DNA of 64,000 nucleotides from Eurosta solidaginis (taxonomy: Eukaryota > Arthropoda > Insecta > Diptera > Tephritidae): NCBI RefSeq assembly GCF_040869045.1, contig NC_090323.1:154338426-154402425 (forward strand), in the 5' to 3' direction. The number at the start of each line of letters is the position of its first letter. Within the stretch, counting starts at the first letter, position 1. The position numbers and the translations under genes were made by a program. This document shows, piece after piece, positions 11,190-23,609 of this stretch. The notes beneath the pieces were generated by a model. That model made no database searches. It saw nothing but the letters and a program-made list of their open reading frames with translations, and was not told the DNA's origin.

Positions 11190-11555
11190 GCGGCGGCCAC
11201 AGTGGTGTGATGGTAGCGTGCTCCGCCTATCACACCGGATGCCCTGGGTTCAAACCCCGGGCAAAGCAACATCAAAATTTTATAAATAAGGTTTTTCAAT
11301 TAGAAGAAAATTTTTCTAAGCGGGGTCGCCCCTCGGAAGTGTTTGGCAAGCGCTCCGGGTGTATTTCTGCCATGAAAACCTCTCAGTGAAAACTCATCTG
11401 CGTCGCAGATGCCGTTCGGAGTCAGCATAAAATCATGTAGGTCCCGTCCGGCCAATTTGTAGGGAAATTCAAGAGTAGCACGACGCAAATTGGAAGAGAA
11501 GCTCGGCCTTAGATCTCTTCGGAGGTTATCGCGCCTTACATTTATTTATTTTTAA
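11190..11555 (+). mobile_element. tRNA-derived SINE, copy 1 (fullest)
   Basis: The 5' tRNA-like head has an A-box-like TGGTGTGATGGTAGCGTGC and a B-box GGTTCAAACCC at about 11,247-11,257, best resembling tRNA-Gly. The body includes TGCCGTTCGGAGTCAGCATAA and CGACGCAAATTGG, and ends CTCGGCCTTAGATCTCTTC then an ATTTATTT tail. Related copies lie at 35,088, 39,826 and 45,460. Transcription by RNA polymerase III is expected from the boxes. The small frames inside have no protein meaning. Confidence 0.8.
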
Positions 11556-11810
11556 TGGTAGCCGCAATTGTCGCTTTCGTACGAAAGGCCGGTCATAATT
11601 ACCTGAGTTTTGGCAAAAGTTTTCACCTGTTGTGAAAAAATCTGCAGCAACGCTCCACTTCATCGTTTCATCGTACAGCGTTCCTTCTCGGTACTCAGAA
11701 TATAGTTTCAGCCATCAAACATTCGATCTGGTTGTCTAATTTTCGATGAGAAGATATCCATTACTTATCTCTATCTCAATTAATATTTATCTATTCTGGT
11801 AAATGCATAA

Positions 11811-14292
11811 TTATACTCAGTTGAGCAGAGCTCACAGAGTATATTAAGTTTGATTGGATAACGGGTGGTTGTACATATATAAAGGAATCGAGATAGATAT
11901 AGACTTCCATATATCAAAATAATCAGGATCGAAAAAAAATTTGATTGAGCCATGTCCGTCCGTCCGTTAATACGATAACTTGATTAAATTTTGAGGTATC
12001 TTGATGAAATTTGGTATGTAGGTTCCTGAGCACTCATCTCAGATCGCTATTTAAAATGAATGATATCGGACTATAACCACGCCCACTTTTTCGATATCGA
12101 AAGTTTCGAAAAACCGAAAAAGTGCGATAATTCATTACAAAAGACAGATAAAGCAACGAAACTTGGTAGATGAGTTGAACTTACGACGCAAAATAGAAAA
12201 TTAGTAAAATTTTAGACAATGGGCGTGGCACCGCCCACTTTTAAAAGAAGGTAATTTAAAAGTTTTGCTAGCTATAATTTTGCTATAATGGTGCAATAAA
12301 ATGCAAAAAAAAAAGAAAATTTCAAAATGGGCGTGGCTCCGCCGTTTTTCATTTAATTTGTCTAGGATACTTTTAACGCCATAAGTCGAACAAAAATTAA
12401 CCAATCCTATTGAAATTTGGTATGGTCATAGTTTTTATGGCGTTAACTGTTTTCTGTGAAAATGGGCGAAATCGGTTGATGTCACGCCAGTTTTTATACA
12501 CAGTCGTCCGTCTGTCCTTCCGCATGGCCGTTAACACGATAACTTGAGCAAAAATCGATATATCTTTACTAAACTAAGTTCACGTACTTATCTGAACTCA
12601 CTTTATCTTGGTATGAAAAATGAACGAAATCCGACTATGACCACGCCCACTTTTTCGATATCGAAAATTACGAAAAATGAAAAAAATGCCATAATTCTAT
12701 ACCAAATACGAAAAAAGGGATGAAATATGTTAAGGTAATTGAATTGTTTTATTGACGCGAAATATAACTTTAGATAAAACTTTATAAAATTGTTGTGACA
12801 CCTACCATATTAAGTAGAAGAAAATAAAAAAGTTCTGCAGGGCGAAATAAAAAACCCTTAAAATCTTGGCAGGTATTACATATATAAATAAATTAGCGGT
12901 ATCCAACAGATGATGTTCTGGGTCACCCTGGTCCACATTTTGGTCGATATCTGGAAAACGCCTTCACATATACAACTACCACCACTCCTTTTAAAACTCT
13001 CATTAATACCTTTAATTTGATACCCATATCGTACAAACTCATTCTAGAGTCACCCCTGGTCCACCTTTATGGCGATATTTCGAAAAGGCGAACACCTATA
13101 GAACGAAGGCCCACTCCCTTCTAAAAATACTCATTAACACCTTTCATTTGATACCCATATCGTACAAACAAAGTCTAGAGTCACCCCTGGTCCAGAAAGG
13201 CCCACTCCCTCTTAAAATACTCATTAACTCCTTTCTTTTGATACCCATATTGCACAAACGAATTCTAGAGTCACCCCTGGCCCACCTTTATGGCGATATC
13301 TCGAAACGGCGTCCACCTATGGAACTAAGGATTACTCCCTTTTAAAATACTCATTAACACCTTTCATTTGATACCCATATTGCACAAACGAATTCTAGAG
13401 TCACCCCTGGCCCACCTTTATGGCGATACCTCGAAAATGCGCCCACCTATAGAACTAAGGCCCACTCCCTCTTAAAATACTAATTAACACCTTTCATTTG
13501 ATACCCATATCGTACAAACGCATTCTACAGTCACACCTGGTCCATCTTTATGGCGATATCTCGAAAAGGCGTCCACCTATAGAACTAAGGCCCACTCCCT
13601 CTTAAAATACTCATTAACTCCTTTCGTTTGATACCCATATTGCACAAACGAATTTTGGAGTCACCCCTGGCCCACCTTTATGGCGATATCTCGAAACGGC
13701 GTCCACCTATAGAACTAAGTCCCACTCCCTTTTAAAATACTCATTAACACCTTTCGTTTGATGCCCATATAGTGCAAACAAATTCTAGGGTCACCCCTGG
13801 TCCACCTTTATGGCGATATCTCGAAACGGCGTCCACCTATGGAACTAAGGATTACTCCCTTTTAAAATGCTCATTAACACCTTTCATTTGATACCCATAT
13901 CGTACTAACGCATTCTAGAGTCACCCCTGGTCCATCTTTACGGCGATATCTCGAAAAGACGTCCATCTATAAAACTTAGGTCCACGCCCTTTTAAAATAC
14001 TCATTAATACCTTTTATTTGATACCCATATCGTACAAACGCATTCTAGAGTCAACCCTGATCCACCTTTATTGCTATATCCCTAAATGGCGTCCACCTAT
14101 AGAACTATGGCCCACTCCCTCATAAAATACTCTTTAATGCCTTTCATTTGATACACATGTCATACACACACATTAAAGGGTTTCCCTCGGTTCATTTTCC
14201 TACATGGTTATTTTCCCTTAAATTGTCACCATAGCTCTCAACTGAGCATGTAATGTTCGGTTACACCCGAACTTAACCTTCCTTACTTGTTT
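11811..14292 (+). mobile_element. Family-1 Helentron-like element C1, complete
   Basis: The left end is TATACTCAGTTGAG...GAGTATA. It is followed by a GTCCGTCCGT core at about 11,955, then GGGCGTGG/CCACGCCC palindromes, a second core (GTCCGTCTGTCC) near 12,506, and about ten 130-bp units. The right end is CTCAACTGAGCATG, a hairpin and ACTTGTT. No transposase is encoded, so it would need Rep/Helicase supplied in trans. Its end runs directly into the left end of C2 (14,291), a head-to-tail tandem. Confidence 0.8.
12911..14190 (+). repeat. 130-bp tandem array inside C1, about ten units
   Basis: Units contain TGGTCCACCTTTATGGCGAT and CACCTATAGAACTAAGGCCC. One unit near 13,180 is shortened to 91 bp by loss of its middle part. 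The first unit (CACATTTTGGTCGATATC) is the most diverged and looks like the ancestral single copy. Since 130 is not a multiple of three, translated peptides change frame from unit to unit, so the array is not coding. Confidence 0.9.
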
Positions 14293-16112
14293 TTATACTC
14301 AGTTGAGCAGAGCTCACAGAGTATATTAACTTTGATTGGGTAACGGTTGGTTGTACAGGTATAAAGGAATCGAGATAGATATAGACTTCCATATATCAAA
14401 ATCATCAGTATCGAAAAAAAATTTGATTAAGCCATGTCCGTCCGTCCGTACGTCTGTCCGTTAACACGATAACTTGAGTAAATTTTGAGATATCTTGACG
14501 AAATTTGGTATGTAGATTCCTGGGCGCTCGCTCAGATTGCTATTTAAAATGAACGATATCGGACTATAACCGCGCCCACTTTTTCGATATCGAAAATTTC
14601 GAAAAATCGAAAAATTGCGATAATTCATTACCAAAGAGGGATGAAGCGATAAAACTTGGTAAGTGCGTTGAACTTATGACGCAGAATAGAAAACTAGTAA
14701 AATTTGGACAATGAGCGTGGCACCGCCCACTTTTAAAAGAAGATAATTTAGAAGTTTTGCAAGCTGTAATTTGGCAGTCGTTGAAGATATCATGATGAAA
14801 TTTGGCAGGAACGTTACTCCTATTACTATATGTATGCTTAATAAAAATTAGCAAAATCGGAGAACGACCACGCCCACTTTTAAAAAAATTTTTTTTTTAA
14901 GTGAAATTTTTACAAAAAATTTAATATCTTTACAGTATATAAGTAAATTATGTCAACATTCAACTCCAGTAATGATATGGTGCAACAAAATACAAAAATA
15001 AAAGAAAATTTCAAAATGGGCGTGGCTCCGCCCTTTTTCATTTGATTTGTCTAGGATACATTTAATACCATAAGTCGAACAAACTTTTACCAATCCTTGT
15101 GAAATTTGGTAGCGGATTAGATTCTAGGACGATAACTGTTTTCTGTGAAAAAGGGCGAAATCGATTGAAGCCACGCCCAGTTTTTATACACAGTCAACCG
15201 TCTGTCCTTCCGCTCGGCCATTAACACGATAACTTGAGCAAAAATCGATATATCTTTTCTAAACTCAGTTCACATAATTATCTGGACTCACTTTCTATTG
15301 GTATAAAAAATCGCCGAAATCTGACTATGACCACGCCCACTTTTTCGATATCGAAAATTACGAAAAATGAAAAAAGTGCCATAATTCTATACCAAATACA
15401 AAAAAAGGGATGAAATATGTTAAGGTAATTGGATTGTTTTATTGACGCGAAATATAACTTTAGAAAAAACTTTATAAAATGGTTGTGACACCTACCATAT
15501 TAAGTAGAAGAAAATGAAAAAGTTCTGCAGGGCGAAATAAAAAACCCTTAAAATCTTGGCAGGTATTACATATATAAATAAATTAGCGGTATCCAACAGA
15601 TGATGTTCTGGGTCACCCTGGTCCACATTTTGGTCGATATCTGGAAAACGCCTTCACATATACAACTACCACCACTCCCTTTTAAAACTCTCATTAATAC
15701 CTTTAATTTGATACCCATATCGTACAAACTCATTCTAGAGTCACCCCTGGTCCACCTTTATGGCGATATTTCGAAAAGGCGAACACCTATAGAACGAAGG
15801 CCCACTCCCTTTTAAAATACTCATTATCACCATTCGTTTGATACCCATAATGTACAAACGCATTCTAGAGTCAACCCTGGTCCACCTTTATAACGATATC
15901 CCGAAAAGGCGTCCACCTATAGAATATAGGCCCACTCCGTTTTAAAATACTCTTTAATACATGCCATTTGATACGCATGTCGTACAAACACATTCCAGGG
16001 TTACCCGAGGTTCATTTTCCTACATGGTGATTTTCCCTTATTTTGTCTCCATGACTCTCAACTGAGTATGTAATGTTCGGTTACACCCGAACTTAGCCTT
16101 CCTTACTTGTTT
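14291..16112 (+). mobile_element. Family-1 Helentron-like element C2, complete
   Basis: Left subterminal repeat TACTCAGTTGAG (14,296-14,307) and exact inverse CTCAACTGAGTA (16,057-16,068). The 3' hairpin is at 16,075-16,092 and the end is ACTTGTT. GTCY-rich cores lie near 14,445 and 15,200. GC-rich palindromes (GGGCGTGG, GGGCGTGGCTCCGCCC) alternate with TTTTCGATATCGAAAA. It has only about three 130-bp units (15,600-15,985), so it is the compact form of the family. Shares its first units almost exactly with the element at 23,610. Confidence 0.82.
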
Positions 16113-17164
16113 TCAATAAATTCAAAAAAAAAAATCCTAACAAGTTCATGGCGACGAGTAGGAATCAGATGAGGTAATATTAAGCAGTGGAAAAGTTTAG
16201 GCGATACCGTTTATTTTGAAGCTCAGTTCTTCAGCATTGGAATCCGTCGTCACCATAGAAACGCTATCTATGTAATAAGCTATTGTAGTCCCTCGGTTGT
16301 GGAAGGGCTCTTAAATCTATACAAAACAAAGCGCTAATTTTGAATGTTGGTTTATACGCGAAAAAGTGAGTTGGTGCATTGAGTTATACAAATTTCTTGC
16401 CTCTAAACAGTAATTACGACAAGATTTCGCCTCATGGCATCCCTTGTCTAAAACCTCTTACTTTAGATGTTTTGCCTTTCCTCCACATATGCCTGTAAGC
16501 CATTGTGATAAATTTATGTCAACATTTCTGGTCTTTTTGGAAAACTATTTTACGGGACTCCGACAGTCTTAAAGCAACAGTGCGAGATCGACCGCTTCGA
16601 AAGTTAAAGATTAATCTAGTGCATCGAGGATCACTTTTCTGTGAGGAGGTTTTAGTTAAAGCAAAAATGTATGTGTAAGGTAATAGCATCTAGAGTGAAT
16701 ATGACTTCTTGATTGGTTTTCCAGGATTTTGTTTTATTCTGTATACCGTGAATGGCAAAGACGCACGAAGATATGTTGAAGAGCCTCTCTGAAGAGCAAT
16801 TTCCTCACAGCTAATTTTTTCTCATAGCTTGTGCTTTCTTATGGTGCCCTCAGTAAGTGATGGAATCTTTCCCACACAAGATTAAAAGGATTTTCAATTA
16901 TTTATAGTCAGACCTTACACAGTAATATTTGTTTTATATTTTTGGTGCATTTCTTTTTGGGAGATGATTTCGGGCTTTGCATTTGAAAAGACATAAACAC
17001 GAAGGCCAGGCCAATATTTCGCATTACGATGTTGAAGACGCATTCGATTTTATTAAATACCAAGAAAATATGTTTGAATTGGTCGAATAGTGTTATTTTG
17101 TTTCATAAAATTATATCCATATCAAATTAAATGGTAAAACAACCAATTGACATGCATTTACTAT
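16113..17164 (+). other. No gene seen
   Basis: AT-rich sequence without recognisable element ends or long frames. Confidence 0.5.
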
Positions 17165-17560
17165 TGGGTGGTCAGTTGTGATCAATCTGTAGCTGATGTT
17201 GTAGCGAAGGTTTTGGCGAGTGTTATCGACGCTGATGGTCCTTTGCCGGAAATATATCCGATACGTTCCACTAAAAAGCACCATTGAGGTACTAGCCCGA
17301 ACATCTCTGGTATAACATTATAGGCCATCCCGCCAGCTTCTCTGTTGTTGCATGAGAAACTCTGGGTCTCCACAGCCTCGCCTGCTAAATATGTGTATGA
17401 TACATTCATATATGTAACAGGATTTGCCTCGCGTAGCTAAGGCTGACAATTGGGTTGTGGAAGCTCTGAATTGTGCTGATCAACACGTTGAATCCCTCAA
17501 TTACTTGATTCCCGTTGCGGAGCTGTTGTTGTTTGGTTTCGTAAATTAAATATTTTGAGG
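17165..17560 (-). mobile_element. (CAA)n-tailed retroposon, diverged copy
   Basis: Matches the copies at 42,370 and 54,705: GTTATCGACGCTGATGGTCC, TTTGCCGGA, the GACAATTGGGTTGTGGAAGC block and the preceding ATGTTGTAGCGA. Orientation is set from the GTTGTAGCG end, which in the better copies is the complement of a (CAA)n tail. Small frames here are products of the repeat, not genes. Confidence 0.6.
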
Positions 17561-18101
17561 TGATAGGTTCCGAGCATATTGGTATGAAAGAAGGGTAAAT
17601 TTTATAATTCAAAAAAGTAATCGTTGTTTGAACACCCGTGCTTCAAACAATTAATACACTTCGTGCACTTTTCAACAATTAACTAAGAAGTATAAAAACA
17701 GGTCAGTCTACGCTTTTTTGCTTCTTTTTTTTATGACATGTGTTTTTTGGACCAACTATTTTTTTCTTTTTTTTTATGCAGAATTGTTTTTTTCACTTTG
17801 GAATTTACGACATGTGTCAGCGGCGCCGTGATTTATTAACTCTTACCAAACTTAGGCATTGACAATTTTCGGACATTGATGGCATACTGACAGACAGACA
17901 TATATAATCGTTCAATAGCTTGCCGAAATTATTTGCACCAAGTTATTCGCAAATGCTGTTGCAACGGCCTACAGGTAGGAAGACCAAAAAAATATTTCAG
18001 CATTTTGAAGCGTCACTGAATATTCGTTCATACAGACCCTCATACATACATATAAACAGACTATATGTACATCTTTAAGGCATTAAAAAAAATTTGATAG
18101 T
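17561..18101 (+). other. No gene seen
   Basis: AT-rich DNA with several T-runs (17,740-17,790). Nothing is recognised. Confidence 0.5.
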
Positions 18102-20430
18102 AACAAGTAAGGAAGGCTAAGTTCGGGTGTAACCGAACATTACATACTCAGCTGAGAGCTTTGGGGACAAAATAAGGGAAACTCAGCATGTAGGAAAATG
18201 AACCGAGGGTAACCCTGGAATGTGTTTGTATGACATGTGTATCAAATGAAAGGCATTAAAGAGTACTTTAAAGGGGAGTGGACCTTAGTTCTATAGGTGG
18301 ACGCCATTTCGAGATATCGCCAAAAAGGTGGACCAGGGTTGACTCTAGAATTTGTTTGTACGATATGGGAATCAAATGAAAGGTGTTAATGAGTATTTCA
18401 AAAGGGAGTGGGCCTTAGTTCTATAGTTGGACGCCTTTTCGAGATATCGCCATAAAGGTGGACCAGGGGTGACTCTAGAATTTGTTTGTACGATATGGGT
18501 ATCAAATGAAAGGTGTTAGTGAGTATTTTAAAAGGGAGCGGGCCTTAGTTCTATGGGTGGACGCCTTTTCGAGATATCGCCGTAAAGGTGGACCAGGGGT
18601 GACTCTAGAATTTGTTTGTACGATATGGGAATCAAATGAAAGGTGTTAATGAGTATTTCAAAAGGGAGTGGGCCTTAGTTCTATAGTTGGACGCCTTTTC
18701 GAGATATCGCCATAAAGGTGGACCAGGGGTGACTCTAGAATTTGTTTGTACGCTATCGGTATCAAATGAAAGAAGTTAATGAGTATTTTAAAAGGGAGTG
18801 GGCTTGGTTCTATAGGTGGACGCTTTTTTGAGATATCGCCATAAAGGTGGACCAGGGGTGACTCTAGAATTCGTTTATACAATTTGGGTATCAGACGAAA
18901 GGTGATAATGAGTATTTTAAAAGGGAGTCGGCCTTAGGTCTATAGGTGGACGCCTTTTCGAAATATCGCCATAAAGGTGGACCAGGGGTGACTCTAGAAT
19001 GTGTTTGTACGATATGGGTATCAAATTAAAGGTATTAATGGGGGGTTTAAAAGGGAGTGGCCCTTAATTATATATGTGAAGGTGTTTTCGAGATATCGAC
19101 CAAAATGTGGACCAGGGTGGCCCAGAACATCACCTGTCAGGTACCGCTAATTTATTTATATATGTAATACCACGAACAGTATTCCTGCCAAGATTCCAAG
19201 GGCATTTGACTTCGCTCTGCAGAACTTTTTCATTTTATTCTACTTAATATGGAAGGTGTCACACCCATTTTACAAAGTTTTTTCTAAAGTTATATTTTGC
19301 GTCAATAAACCAATCCAATTACCATATTTCATCTCTTTTTTCATATTTGGTATAGAATTATGGCATTTTTTTCATTTTTCGTAATTCTCGATATCGAAAA
19401 AGTGGGAGTGGTCATAGTCGGATTTCGGCCATTTTTTATACCAAGATAAAGTTAGTTCAGATAAGTACGTGAACTAAGTTTAGTAAAGATATATCGGTTT
19501 TTGCTCAAGTTATCGTGTTAACGGCCGAGCGGAAAGACAGAAGGTCGACTGTGTATAAAAACTGGGCGTGGCTTCAACCGATTTCGCCCATTTTCACAGA
19601 AAACTGTCACCGTCATAGAATTTATGTCCCTACCAAATTTCACAAGGATTGGTAAATGTTTGTTCAACTTATGGCATTAAAAGTATTCTAGACAAATTAA
19701 ATTAAAAAGGGCGGAGCCACGTCCATTTTGAAATTTTCTTTTATTGTTGTATTTTTTGCACCATATTATTACTGGAGTTGAATGTTGACATAATTTACTT
19801 ATATACTGTAAAGATATTAAATTTTTTGTTAAAATTTGACTTCTAAAAAAGTGGGCATGTTCGTGATACGATTTTCCAAATTTTTATTAACTCATATGTA
19901 GGAATAGGAATAACGCTCTTACCAAATTTCATCATGATATCGTCAACGACTGCCAAATTACAGCTTGCAAAACTTCTAAATTACCTTCTTTTAAAAGTGG
20001 GCGGTGCCACGTCCATTGCCCAAAATTTTACTAATTTTCTATTCTATCATAAGGTGAACCCACCTACGAAGTTTCATCGCTTTATCTGTCTTTGGTAATG
20101 AATTATTGCACTTTTTCGGTTTTTCGAAATTTTCGATATCGAAAAAGTGGGCGTGATTATAGTCCGATTTCGTTCATTTTAAATAGCGATCTGAGACGAG
20201 TTCCCAGGAACCTACATACCAAATTTCATCAAGATACCTCAAAATTTACTCAAGTTATCGTGGTTACGGACGGGCGGACCGACATGGCTAAATAAATTTC
20301 TTTTTTCGCCAAGATCATTTTGATATATAGAAATATATATCTATCTCGATTAGTTTATGCCGTTACGGATTACCGTTATGCGAACAAATTTAATATAATC
20401 TGTGAGCTCTGCTCAGCTGAGTATAAAAAC
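18102..20430 (-). mobile_element. Family-1 Helentron-like element D, complete, inverted
   Basis: On the plus strand it starts AACAAGTAAGG with hairpin GTTCGGGTGTAACCGAAC at 18,121-18,138 and ends CTCAGCTGAGTATAAAAA. Both subterminal repeats carry the same change relative to C2: TACTCAGCTGAG at 18,145-18,156 and CTCAGCTGAGTA at 20,412-20,423. The body holds the inverted GTCY core, the GGGCGTGG/CCACGCCC palindromes and about seven 130-bp units (18,205-19,125). Non-coding. Confidence 0.85.
18205..19125 (-). repeat. 130-bp tandem array inside D, about seven units
   Basis: GTGGACCAGGGGTGACTCTA recurs near 18,460, 18,590, 18,720, 18,849 and 18,979, with diverged forms at about 18,330 and 19,110, a period of 129-130 bp. 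Confidence 0.9.
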
Positions 20431-21404
20431 GACAAAAAGAAACATAAAGCAGCAGCGAGAAGAGGTACAAAATAAATGTTTTTGGAATATATAAAAATGC
20501 GCATAACGAAATAATTTATTGGCAATTGAAACCTATTGGCATACAGTGGGTTAAAAGTGAGTTAGGGGTAGTTAAAATAGACCATATTAATAGAGGCTTT
20601 CAAAACGTCTTATGTATGTAAACATCTTTTCACACAGTGTGGGGGAATGTTAGCGTAAAATGTAAGCGTAAGCGTAAGTGTAGTCTTTGCAAATAATAGC
20701 AGGGGGATATATGTAGAATGTAAATTCAATCGTAGCGTGTGGCTATTGGTATGCTCTATGAAGATATGCAGAATGGAGGAGTAATGTTCACCTCACTGTA
20801 GCGTAATAGTTATGGGACCAGTGTACGTTGTAGACTTGATACAAGCGAAATAATACAGAACGTCAGCTACATATATGTATGTAAATTAAAGTCTCTGGGT
20901 ATATACACATTTTTTATGCATGCTGGTGCCCGAAGAGATGTATATACTCTTGTTTTGTTGGAGATAAACAAGATAAAGATCGTTCGGGTACTCAGATTTA
21001 AGTTAAATTTTGTTCCTTTATATGATAACTGCTCCAACTTTGTCATTGTATGACTAAACAAGTAGCGCAACTAACAGGTGAACGCTCACAATCAGCACAC
21101 GCATAAACCGACATAAATTGTGATAGTTTTGGAATATATAGCACTAAGGACAGCTTATTTGAAGTAATTTGAGAAAATGTTTGCTTATATTAAAGTATTT
21201 AGTTATTTAATCTGCATTTATCTGTAATATTGTTATAAAGATTGAAGGTATATTGATGCAATACAACTCTGTTATTCCTACTGTTCTTCATTCCACTCCA
21301 ATTTACTGCTTTCTTTTACTGCCTTCCTCTCTATTCGCAACATTACCTTCATTTAAGTTGCCAAAATATATAGTAAACAATAAGCTTTGTACAGAATCTG
21401 GTGA
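20431..21404 (+). other. No gene seen
   Basis: AT-rich DNA between elements. Short frames lack support. Confidence 0.45.
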
Positions 21405-21690
21405 GATGAAAATAATAATTAAAATAAAGTAAATTAAAATAACATAAAATAAAATAAAATAAGGTAAAATAAAATAAACAAACAAATAACAAAATACAAC
21501 TAAATAAAATAAATTACGAGATCAAAGCCTATAGTAATATTTTCCTTTATAATTAATTAATAAAATAAAATAAATAAATTAAATTTAAATCAAAGAATTA
21601 AATTCAATAGATCGGAGTAAACAAAAATTAAAAAAAATTAAAAGAGCATAATGAAATAAAAGAAAATAAAACAAAATTAAATTAATTATC
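21405..21690 (+). repeat. Low-complexity (AAAAT)n tract
   Basis: Irregular AAAAT/AAATT repeats such as AAAATAAAATAAGGTAAAAT. The minus-strand frame across it is a composition artefact. Confidence 0.75.
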
Positions 21691-21721
21691 CGTTTGAAAA
21701 ACCATGGATTTATCAGAGAAA

Positions 21722-21950
21722 GGTTAAAGATTTGTTATCAAAATGCTATCGATTCGTTATCGGATTGTTGACAATTTGCTATCAGAGTGTTATCGAAAAG
21801 TTGTCGATTTGCTACCAGAAAGTTATCAGTTACCCTCGGAAAAGTTATCGATATATTATCAAAAGTATATCAATTTGGTTTTTGAAACTTTCATATTTGT
21901 TATCGGAGTGTTACCCATTTGTTATGTGTTATCGATTGTTTGGGTATACG
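21722..21950 (+). repeat. Degenerate short tandem repeat based on GTTATCGATTTGTTATC
   Basis: About ten imperfect units of roughly 20-24 bp built on TTATCG/TTATCA with intervening TTTG, GAGTG or GAAAG. A shorter array of the same kind is at 59,885-59,975. The frames across it give a C-Y-x-x-V-I pattern forced by the repeat and are not taken as genes. Confidence 0.6.
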
Positions 21951-23338
21951 AATAGTGGTATAAGGCTAATCTATGAATGCGATGGGTTTTGCCTCCAACA
22001 CACCAATATCCCGCCTTGTCTCGATTGTGCCATGAAGTAAAAAAGAATCATACCGGCAGCAGTCGGGCTAATATTGTTAGCTGATAATATCGGGCGAACC
22101 GGATCAAAGTTGTTGGGCCCTTAGGAGTTCTTCAAGTTGGACATTTGTTTTGAGAGTTTAGCAAAAAACCAAGATATATCATAGAAAGTCTATTCGAATT
22201 TGAAAACACATCGTTTCAACGTTTATTCAGGACCAGAAACAGAATATTTTTGTAAACTTCGGTACTCTAACCTTATATTTAAGTTGTTGAGTTAGTTAGT
22301 TTTTGAGTTGTATACACGCATTATTTCAAATTATCCGTTTTAAGAATGGAACATAAAAACGCTGCCTACGCAACATACATTTGTTATTCTAACTAAAGTT
22401 GACAGATACGCGAATTGTAGGCACTACGTGATTTGTAACTGTGACTTATAAACCGCAGCGACTTTTGTACGACTGCACAACGATAAAAGTGCAATATGAT
22501 TAGGTTTTAGCGTTGAACTTAAGTTGTTACTTGAAAACGTTCCTACAGCAAAAGCAGCGCCCAACTTCGGACTCTGTACTAACTTTTATCTTAGCTTATA
22601 ATACTGCTTGTGCAGGCTTATATTCTCATTAAATTTCATCCGTATTAAATTTTTGAGTAAAATTTTTTCCACAAATGGTTGCGAATATTTAGGTGCTTCG
22701 TAGCTAGTAAGAGAGCTGCGTTTCGTTCTGTGATTGTTTTGATTAGTAAGCGTTAATGCGAGTTTGGTGTAGATGCTGTCACCATCAGTCAGTCGATTTA
22801 ATGGAGATCATGTTCCCTTATGTCTGTGGTCGTGATAGTCTTTGTGTGTCTTCGCATTCTGTAAAAGATTTACACTCTTCCAACTACAAATGAACTTACT
22901 ACTGACAAGTTCATGCATATAAAATGAATAACGACCCACTATGCGACACCCACCTTGCATTACGCATCCTGTATTCATATGTCCGTAAAGAACACGGCTG
23001 CATTTCGCCACTGACTTGTTTACTTATTATACTGCAGCCACTTCCTCTCATGGAAGTTCATGTGACTCTTAAGTTTATACGTTTTCATAAAAAAAAACAA
23101 ATAATTTTAATTTAAACCAGTAAATTCGTACAACTTAAAAAAACTTTTTCTTTTCGATTATTGCAAAACTATTTATGTCTAATTAAATTTAATGTCGCTG
23201 CTGCGTTTCTCACATACCGTTAATTCTCACGTCCAGTACTGAAAGTAATTTTCTTCGTTGTCCTGCATTTATTTAATATTCATGAATTATTGACCAATTT
23301 ACTGCCACTACTGCTTGTGTGGTTTTCTTGGTTTTAAA
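21951..23338 (+). other. No gene seen
   Basis: Unique-looking AT-rich DNA with no long frame, no element termini and no tRNA-like structure noticed. Confidence 0.45.
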
Positions 23339-23609
23339 TTTTTATACTCAGCGTGCTTTGCACACAGAGTATATTAACTTTTATTGGATAATGGTTGGTT
23401 ATACAGGTATAAAGAAATCGAGAGAGATATAAACTTCTATATATCAAAATAATCAGTATCGAAAAAAAATTTTGATTGAGCCATGTCCGTCCATCCGTCT
23501 GTCCGTTAACACGATAACTTGAGTAAATATTGAGATATCTTCACCAAATTTGGTATACGAGCTTATCTGGATTGGTATTGAAAATGTGCGAAATCGGATG
23601 ATAACCACT
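23339..23609 (+). mobile_element. Family-2 Helentron-like element E, left segment
   Basis: Begins TTTTTATACTCAGCGTGC, the family-2 left end, with the mirror GAGTATA and the GTCCGTCCATCCGTCTGTCC core. The match to the copy at 40,774 stops at ATAACCACTT, where a family-1 left end starts. The right segment of E resumes at 27,378. About 550 bp of E's middle is missing between the two. Confidence 0.75.

Noticed and set aside
11190..11290. A true tRNA gene
   Set aside because: The A and B boxes are present, but the acceptor stem does not close and a SINE body with related copies follows.
21732..22040. 102-codon frame with repeated CYxxVI motifs
   Set aside because: The pattern is forced by the TTATCG short repeat, and an overlapping frame gives an equivalent peptide.
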